Positions 12,501 through 21,500 of a stretch of 64,000 nucleotides of DNA are shown piece after piece. Under the pieces are notes generated by a model. It saw only the letters and a program-made list of their open reading frames with translations. It did no database searches and was not told where the DNA came from. Location: NCBI GenBank assembly GCA_946807835.1, contig OX327704.1:9300001-9364000 (forward strand), in the 5' to 3' direction. The number at the start of each line of letters is the position of its first letter. The first letter of the stretch is position 1. The translations under genes were made by a program, and so were the position numbers. The stretch comes from Ailanthus altissimus. Its lineage: Eukaryota; Streptophyta; Magnoliopsida; Sapindales; Simaroubaceae.

Positions 12501-15500
12501 TGCAGGTAGTTGCCCCACTCCTATGAGTACAGGACTTAAACTGACAAGAACAGAAAAGGAGAAGTTTAAAGATGTTTCTCTCTATCGAAGTGTGGTTGGG
12601 GCATTACAATATGTAACTCTTACAAGACCAGAAATTCCGTTTGCAGTGAATAAACTGAGTCAATTTCTATCTTCTCCTTCAAAACAACAGTAGCAATGCT
12701 GTAAAAGAATACTTAGGTACTTGCAAGGCACAAAGGAGCATGGCTTAGTATTCAATCCAGGAAGAGGTTTAAGCTTGACAGCCTTCACTGATGCAGATTG
12801 GGCTTGCGATATAGATGATAGAAAGTCATTTGGAGGGTACTGTATTTACCTTGCTGGAAACTTAGTTTCATGGAGCTCATAGAAGCAACGAGTAGTAGCG
12901 AGATCCAGCACTGAGTCAGAGTATAGAGCTGTCTCAAGTCACAGCTGAAATAGCTTGGCTGCAGTCACTGCTTTCAGAATTGTGTTTACAATTGACAGCA
13001 ATCCCTGTGATATGGTGTGATAACCAAGGTGCAGCCTCACTTGCAGCAAATCCAATCTTCTATAGTAGAACAAAACACATCGAAATTGATGTGCATTTTG
13101 TAAGAGATAAAGTGATGAATAATGAAGTTGATATCAGGTACATTCTTACTGAACATCAGATAGCTGATATCTTCACAAAGGCTCTGCCCATTTCAAAGTT
13201 CGAAGAGTTAACTCATTGCTCAATGTCACTCCAAGACAGTTAAGCTTGCGGGGGGATGTGAAGCGGAACCACTACAACCATCGGAAGCTAATTCCAGCAC
13301 AGGTGCAATGCTGATGTGGATAGCTAATTTAAGCAAGAGTCGCTAAGTTGTTATATAGTTACAGAGTTTGTTATATAGTTAGCGTATTTTCAGCTTGTGT
13401 GTAACTAATTCTGTCCTCTAGTGTCAGAGCAAGTATATAAGCTCCTTTGTGTTAAAGTTCAGACGATCGTGTAACTGAATACAAGTTTCCATTCAATCAG
13501 TCTCATCTTTTTCATTTTCTGTTTGGCTTGCTTACCATCACTTTCCTGGGAAAAATATCGCAAACACAAACACAAAATCTCACTGAAAAAAAATCACTCC
13601 AATTTTTGACCATTGGAAATGGTAAGTAGTTGGCCTTTCCATATAAGATAATATAAATATAAAAGATTGATAATATAAATTTAACAGAGAAGAACAACTT
13701 GAATAGGCACAAATCATGCACATTAACAAATATCATCCTAGTATATAAATAAATTCTTTTTCACATATGTTTCTTAAACAACTTTGCAATCAAAAACATG
13801 AAAGATGCATGGGTTGATACAATGTATTGGGAAAGTGTAATCTTACCATAATATGCAACAAAGACTCTTTTAATTTTATTTTAAAACCCTGCCTCAACCA
13901 GCTTTCATCCAGCTTGATCGAGGATACAGTTGGGTTAAGTTTGTATTTTTGGGGTCTCTAAATCCGTCAAATGTTTTGGTGTATACTTATATAGAAATAT
14001 AAATTAATATAAGTGACAATCTTTTCTTTTTTTTTCTTTTTTTTTTTTGGGTTTCCTCACGAGGGAAGATTTTGGTTCTTGTGGACCTCTGGTTCACTCC
14101 TGTAGTACTTTTCCAATTATCACTTCAATAAAATTATGTCTTTCCCATAACAGAAAACAAAAATAAAAATGACTGACATCAAATAGATGCTATTTAGCCT
14201 ACCAGTGTGTTAGGACATCATGGAGAAAAGAACATTCTTGCGGAACATATTAAGTTTACAATTTTGTACACATATATACACATATACAATGATTTACAGG
14301 TGCAGACAGATGCTTGTTAACTAAACTCCTGCGCTGGCCTTTAGTTAAAAAAATGGAGTTTAGTTAAAAAGCGGACATCTGCACTTGAAAAAGACTATAT
14401 ATATGTATATTTACCCAGGCTAAACTAGATGGTCCTGTCTCCAGGATATTAAACAAAAACATAGTAAAAAATTCTAGGATATAACTTCGAGACAAAATTT
14501 CTTGCAACCTAATGCAACAGAACTTGTTCAGCAACAAACACAAATTACAACAGGAAGTTGGCTAAGCCATTAGCTGAGATTCTAAATGAATTGGACTTAC
14601 ATCAAGTACAATAAATGAATTTCTGTGATAGAAGTCATGATTCATCTCAAAATCACCATCACGATTACGAAAGCTATTTAAAGTGATTAACTAATATTGT
14701 GCTGTTCACAGAGCCACAGAAAATAGGAAAAAAAATTATAATTCACTAGGACCCGAGGAATTATACAAAAGAATTAGATGTTCATGCATCCATTTTATTG
14801 CATCTCGAATTATAAATACTTCCAAATCAGCTTTCCAAACAGAAAATCTCAGCCCCAAATATAACACCTAAGTTAGTGGCTTCCTCATTGTATACAAACA
14901 ACTAAACAGCTGGCAAAATGATGCTTATTAACAGGTGACAAATGCTGTTAAATGATGGGCCGCTGCACCTAAATGAGACTGCTGACGACGCAACTGTTGC
15001 CTAAATAATCATATTTTTCAGGCAGAACTTTAACAATAACCCCATACTCTCACATGCTTAACAAAATTAAATATTCCAATATGTACAAAGCTCCTTTTAT
15101 TTCAAATACTTCATGCTTGCATATTGGAGGCCATTCTAAACTAGTATTGTATCTCCAAAATTCTGTGTCAGAATAGCTTTCAACTCTTTCAAAGTAGGTT
15201 CACAACTATGTCATATTAAACTCAATTAGTTAATGATCGCCAATCAAACAAATCACATTTTCTTAACAGGAATGTACCTTTTGTGGCCTATTAAAGACCA
15301 ACGAGCCTCTGTATTCAACCCATCCATCCCCATCCTTTGCTGGATGATGTTGACAGCAATCCTGAATACAAAAGAACTCTAAATTATCCATAAAATAACA
15401 AAAGCATAAGTCAGGAGTAAATATCGAGCAAGGACAATCAGAAAGACTGACCTGACACCATCTTGCCTTGGTTTTACACCTATTGGTGCAGACCCATATA

Positions 15501-18500
15501 TGTGAATTGCTGCATTTAGTGCACTGTATACGCCTTGACTCCTCAGCACAATAATCTGGAATATCCTGCTTGAAATAAGATTAAGTTTTAGAGAGAGAAA
15601 AAAATAATTAATAAATAAAAGTAAATAAAACTTTCTAAATGCTCCTATGACTATCAAAGAATTGACTAAAAGTGGTACATATGTGTTTGCATCTGCCATC
15701 AGTGTGACGAGGAATCAAATTGCCTTTCATGAACATAGCTCTAGAACTTAGACCACTCTTACCCTATTTATGCATTTGCAATTTGCCGCTAAAATCACCA
15801 TGTCATACTTTATGATTCAATCTTCTTACCCATGATATGCGAAATAAGTGTGCAGAAACAATAAAGCAATTTCAAAGTTTCCTTAAAACTCAGATCTCTG
15901 AAGAGTAAAGTAGAAAACTGTGGAAATGCTTGTATTATGCTTGTATTATGGTTGTAATCTAGTTGTAAAGATAGCTTTACAACTAGACTTAGGGCTATAT
16001 ATAGACTTGTATTATGTTCAATTCAAATAAGAAAGTCTTTTCTTTCTCAATTACTTCTTCATGGTATCAGAGCCAACTCTTGGCTTCTGAATGTGATATT
16101 TTCCGGCGACATTTTCCGTTGTACTGCCGGTTCTTTTTCCGGTAGATTACTAGTCTATTTTTCAGCCACCGTGCTCTTTATTTTATTTCGGTGGCCGTGA
16201 CCTCAGAAGGTTCTCGCCATTAAGATCCAAATAATCATCGCCGGACGCATCACCGGGCGCGCCTCCACGCGCTGTAAACAGTAACTATCTTCGGTGACCG
16301 CATTATTTTCCGGCGGTAGTACAGTTTCCGGCCATCTCCGTTGACCTCGAAAGGTGCCGACAATCAGAGCTGCAGTCGTAGCTCTCTCCCTGGACACCGG
16401 ACGCGCCTCCACGCGCCGGTAACAGCCCAGGTTTCCGGCAGCTTTTCACCGCCGATTTGCAACTTTCCGGCGACTTGAAATCTCACCGCCAGCGTCATCG
16501 GACTCAGACGACGCCGGTGACCCCAACTACAGCCGCCGTGCACTCACCGGCATTCGGACGCGCCTCCACGCGCCGTATGTCCGACGCTATCATTTGGCCG
16601 CCGATCTCCTTATCCGGCGAGCGTTAGTGCTCACCGCCGGCGCCAACAGATTCAGGCAACGCCGGGAAACCAAATCTCTGTCATCCGGCGAGTTGCCGTC
16701 GTCGGCCGCCGTCGCCGGAAACAGCCACAGTATTGCCGGAAAAATGGCTTCTGTATTGTAGAACTTCTCAGTTACTTTTCTCCTTCATTTGTGAGCAAAT
16801 ATGACTACTACTCAAAACTTTAAAACAAGCAGGCACCTTTCATCAGTGATTCTCACCGGTGTTGAATTAGAGAATTACCTTAAATACCAAGCGGCTAAGC
16901 AGTCTACTTCTTCTGTTGCCCCCACACAGGACCTAGGTAATTCGGTCGCTTGTCTTACTCAACCTCCTTCCTTAGGACCTTGGATCCTTGATTCTGGTGC
17001 CTCTGATCACATTTCTGGTAACCTTCAATTACTTTCTCATATTTCTACATCCAGATTATTGCCATCTGTCACCCTTGCTAATGGATCCACAACAACTGCT
17101 CAAGCAGTTGGTCGAGCACATCCTCTTCCTTCCTTACCTTTAGAATCTGTTCTTTATATTCCGCATTGTCCTTTTAATCTTATTTCTATTAGTAAGCTTA
17201 CTCGCTCTTTAAACTGTACAATTACTTTTGTCCATGACTCTGTTCTTATCCAGGATCGCAGTACAGGAAACACGATTGGGGTAGGTCGTGAGTCACAGGG
17301 GCTCTATCATCTAAGTATTCCTCAACCATCTGTTGCATGCAATGTCTCACCCGCACTTCTTCATAATCGTTTGGTACATCCAAATCTGTTAAAGCTTCGA
17401 AAAATGGTTCCAGGTCTTTCTAGTCTGCCATCTTTTAATTGTGAGTCTTGTCAGTTTGGGAAACACTCTCGTGGATCGTTTCCAAAGCGTGTCAATAATC
17501 GAGCTACATCCCCTTTTGCATTAATTCATTCAGATGTCTGGGGTCCTAGTCGAGTCTCATCTGTTTTAGGTTTTAAATATTTTGTTACATTTATTGATGA
17601 TTATTCACGTTGCACTTGGTTATTTTTGATGAAAAATCGTTCTAAATTATTTTCCATCTTTGAGTCTTTTTGTGCTGAAATTAAAACGCAATTCTCCACT
17701 ACTATCCGTATATTGCGTAGTGATAATGCACGTGAATACTTTTCTGCTCCTTTTACTAAATTTATGTCTTCTCAGGGCATTTTACATCAGTCTTCCTGTG
17801 TCTATACTCCACAACAAAATGGAGTTGCCGAGCGTAAGAACAGACATCTCATTGAAACTGCTCGAACATTACTTCTACATCATAATGTTCCTCTTCGTTT
17901 TTGGGGGGATGCTGTTCTTACTGCTTGTTTTTTGATCAATCGAATGCCGTCCTCCGTGTTACAACATCAGGTTCCTTATTCTATTCTGTATCCTGATCAA
18001 CCATTGTTTTCTCTTCCGCCTCGTGTCTTTGGCTGCACATGTTTTGTCCATGTCTTCACTCCTGGTCAAGACAAATTATCTGCCCGGTCCATCAAATGTA
18101 TTTTTCTTGGGTACTCACGTCTCCAGAAAGGATATAGGTGTTATTCTCCTGACACCCGACGTTATTTTATTTCTGCTGATGTCACATTTTTTGAGTCTTC
18201 CCCTCTCTTTTCTTCTGCTACAGAACATATGTCAATCACAGAGGCTCTTCCAGTTCCTTATATTATTCCTCATCCTGAGTCAAACACAAAATTTGTTCCT
18301 ACCCCACAATATGATCCTCCTCCCCAGGATTCTCCCTCTCCGAATAATGGGAGTCTTGTTCCTCTTTCTCCTACAGGTGATGACAGTGATACTGCTCCTG
18401 CAGCACTTGAGGTTCCCGCCGACTCACTTCCTGCTCCCGATCACTCTCCTACTGAGGTCCTACCACCTGATGACCAATTTCCCATTGCTATCCGAAAAGG

Positions 18501-21500
18501 TATACGTTCCACTCGCAATCCTCATCCTATATATAACTTTCTTAGTTATCATCGATTGTCTTTACCATATTATGCTTTTGTATCAAATTTATCCTCTGTC
18601 ACTGTCCCTGCCACTCTTCGTGATGCTCTTTCACATCCTGGGTGGTGTCAAGCAATGGTTGAGGAAATGACTGCTTTGCATAATAATGGTACATGGGAAT
18701 TAGTCCAATTGCCCCCCGGCCACTCCACCGTTGGTTGTCGTTGGGTTTACAATGTCAAGTTTGGACCAGATGGTCAGGTTGATCGGTTGAAAGCAAGGTT
18801 AGTTGCCAAAGGATATACACAGACTTATGGCCTAGATTATTCTGACACCTTCTCTCCTGTGGCTAAAATGTCATCTGTTCGGTTGTTCTTATCTATGGCT
18901 GCTATTCGTCAATGGCCTTTGCACCAACTTGACATCAAGAATGCCTTTCTTCACGGAGAACTTCAAGAAGAAATCTATATGGAGCAACCACCTGGTTTTG
19001 TTGCTCAGGGGGAGTCTGGTTTGGTATGTAAACTTCGCCGTTCATTGTATGGTTTAAAACAATCTCCTCGTGCCTGGTTTGGTCATTTCAGCACTGTTAT
19101 CCAGGAGTTTGGCATGATTCGAAGTCAGTCAGATCACTCTGTTTTTTATAAGCATACACCACAAGGCCAATGCATATATCTGGTAGTCTATGTTGATGAT
19201 ATTGTCATTACAGGAAATGATCAAGATGGTATTAAGCAATTAAAAAAACACTTATTTGATCATTTTCAGACCAAAGATTTAGGATTACTCAGATACTTCC
19301 TTGGTATTGAAGTAGCTCAATCTAGCTCTGGAATCGTTATTTCTCAAAGAAAGTATGCTTTAGATATTCTTCAGGAAACAAGGATGATGGATTGTCAACC
19401 CATAGACACTCCCATGGATTCTAACACTAAGCTTCTACCTGGACAGGGGGAGCCTATTACAGATCCTGGGAGATATCGGAGACTAGTTGGTAAACTTAAT
19501 TATCTCACTATCACACGACCGGATATTTCTTTCCCGGTTAGTGTTGTCAGTCAATTTCTACAGTCTCCATGTGACAGTCATTGGAATGCAGTTATTCGAA
19601 TCCTACGATATATTAAGAGTGCACCAGGTAAAGGTTTACTATATGAGAATAAGGGCCATACACAGATTATTGGATATTCAGATGCCGATTGGGCAGGTTC
19701 TCCATCAGATAGACGTTCTACTACTGGGTATTGTGTTCTTGTGGGAGGAAATCTTGTATCTTGGAAAAGTAAGAAGCAAGCTGTTGTTGCTAGGTCAAGT
19801 GCAGAAGCAGAATATCGGGCAATGGCTTTAGCAACTTGTGAACTTATATGGTTGAAACAGTTAATCCAAGAATTGAAATTTGCAGATATATCACAGATGA
19901 AGTTACTTTGTGATAATCAAGCTGCCCTCCATATTTCATCAAATCCAGTGTTTCATGAAGGACTAAACATATAGAGATTGATTGTCACTTTATTCGAGAA
20001 AAGATTCAATCTGGCATTATTTCTACCAATTATGTCAGCTCAAACAATCAACTAGCAGATGTCCTTACTAAATCTCTGAGAGGTCCTAGAATTGATTTTA
20101 TTTGTAACAAGCTTGGAGCATATGATGTATATGCTCCAGCTTGAGGGGGAGTGTGGAAATGCTTGTATTATGCTTGTATTATGGTTGTAATCTAGTTGTA
20201 AAGATAGCTTTACAACTAGACTTAGGGCTATATATAGACTTGTATTATGTTCAATTCAAATAAGAAAGTCTTTTCTTTCTCAATTACTTCTTCAAAAACT
20301 AAACTTGTGAAACACAAAGCAATATTGTGATTTAAGGAACAAGACAACACAAAGTTCTAGTTTATGTAAACATAAATATTTTCTAAGTTTTCCTTCCCAT
20401 GAACTCCATGAAGAAATAAAATTGTAAGGTAAATACTCTGAAGCCTGAAAATAACCAGAAGAGAAACACTATATAAAATATTACCTGATGTGAAGCACTA
20501 TAAGACTTCTGACAGACACTGCTAGTCCTAGATTCTTCCTTCCTCAGTTGCTCATCATAATCTCTCTTTTTTGTAAAGTCAGAGAGAACCTACAAGTTTA
20601 CACCCATTGTGAGTAGCAGAAAGGACAGCACCAACACATGCTTCACATAATTGTGATTTCACATTATCTATACATGAGATGTCAACCAAAAAAATTGCCA
20701 TTTAAAGTACATGTTATATAGAGTTGAATACCTCAAAAGCAGATTGGAGTTTCTTAAATGATTCACTAGCTAAAGGACTTCCCATATTTTTGTCAGGATG
20801 GACAAGCATGGCCTGCACAAAACAGAATTGATGGAAATCAGTAAGGCTTGATGCATGAGTGTGCATATGCACACAAATAAGTAAATGAAGGTTTCTCGTA
20901 GTAAGAAAAATAAAATTCCTTTTTGGATAAGACAATAAGGCAAAGTTTAGGGTCAAGAAACAATGTGATTCCTTTCACTACCATATCTGATGTTAATTAA
21001 TTTGACTATGTTAAAGCTTAAGTTTTTGGGTCAAGTGTAACTTAATACGGTATCTTGGCCAGTTTGACCAGTTTGACCAAGGGCTTGTTCTAATTTTATT
21101 AAACTTTCTCCAGTAAGTTACTCCAAGAACAATAAGCTAAATCAAAGTTCAAAATGTGAAATAGTGACTAGAACAAGCTAACTTTCACTGAAACCTAATT
21201 AAATATGCCACTGTCAACAACAATTACAAATACCTTTTTCCGATATTCCTTCTTTAAAACTGTAGCATCAATTTTTTTGTTGCGAGGAAAGCCTAATGTT
21301 TCGTAATGATCCATGCTATTTAATATCCTTTTCATCTCATCAGTTGAACTGGATTCTTCTTTAACAACCTTGCTAGCCAAAGACTCTTTTTGGTTATTAA
21401 CAACAGAAAACATAGCAGCTGACTTGCTGTATAATTTTGGTGACTGCAACTTTTCAGGTTCATCAGAAGGAATAGAGTATTCACACCCTCCAGAGAACTC

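Larger units (their letters stand above)
8503..13584 (+). mobile_element. Ty1/copia retrotransposon, degenerate, in intron 7 of the J-protein gene
   Basis: The element is complete in structure: 5' LTR 8503-8832, PBS from 8833, gag-pol remnant 8849-13243, polypurine tract just before 13257, and 3' LTR 13257-13584. The 5-bp target-site duplication GAAAA lies at 8498-8502 and 13585-13589. With this TSD the LTRs run from TGTGAAG to CTCACT, so the termini are TG...CT rather than TG...CA. The two LTRs differ by about ten substitutions and one 2-bp indel by eye. It lies antisense to the host gene. The pol genes carry many stops and frameshifts, so it is non-autonomous. Confidence 0.92.
15920..20294 (+). 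mobile_element. Young Ty1/copia retrotransposon with gag deleted, in intron 5 of the J-protein gene
   Basis: The ends are two short LTRs (15920-16061 and 20152-20294) that look identical over about 142 bp. They are flanked by a perfect 5-bp duplication AAAAC (15915-15919 and 20295-20299). The order is PBS at 16062, a GC-rich leader of about 730 nt, one long reading frame 16801-19974, a frameshifted 3' end of pol to 20144, and the purine tract GAGGGGGAG before 20152. It is antisense to the host gene. Identical LTRs imply a very recent insertion. It lacks most of gag, so mobilisation would have needed proteins in trans. Confidence 0.95.

Noticed and set aside
17660..18670. Alternative plus-strand frames within the young copia pol
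   Set aside because: Leu/Phe-rich products of the wrong frame of a T-rich gene; the 1057-codon frame explains the sequence.
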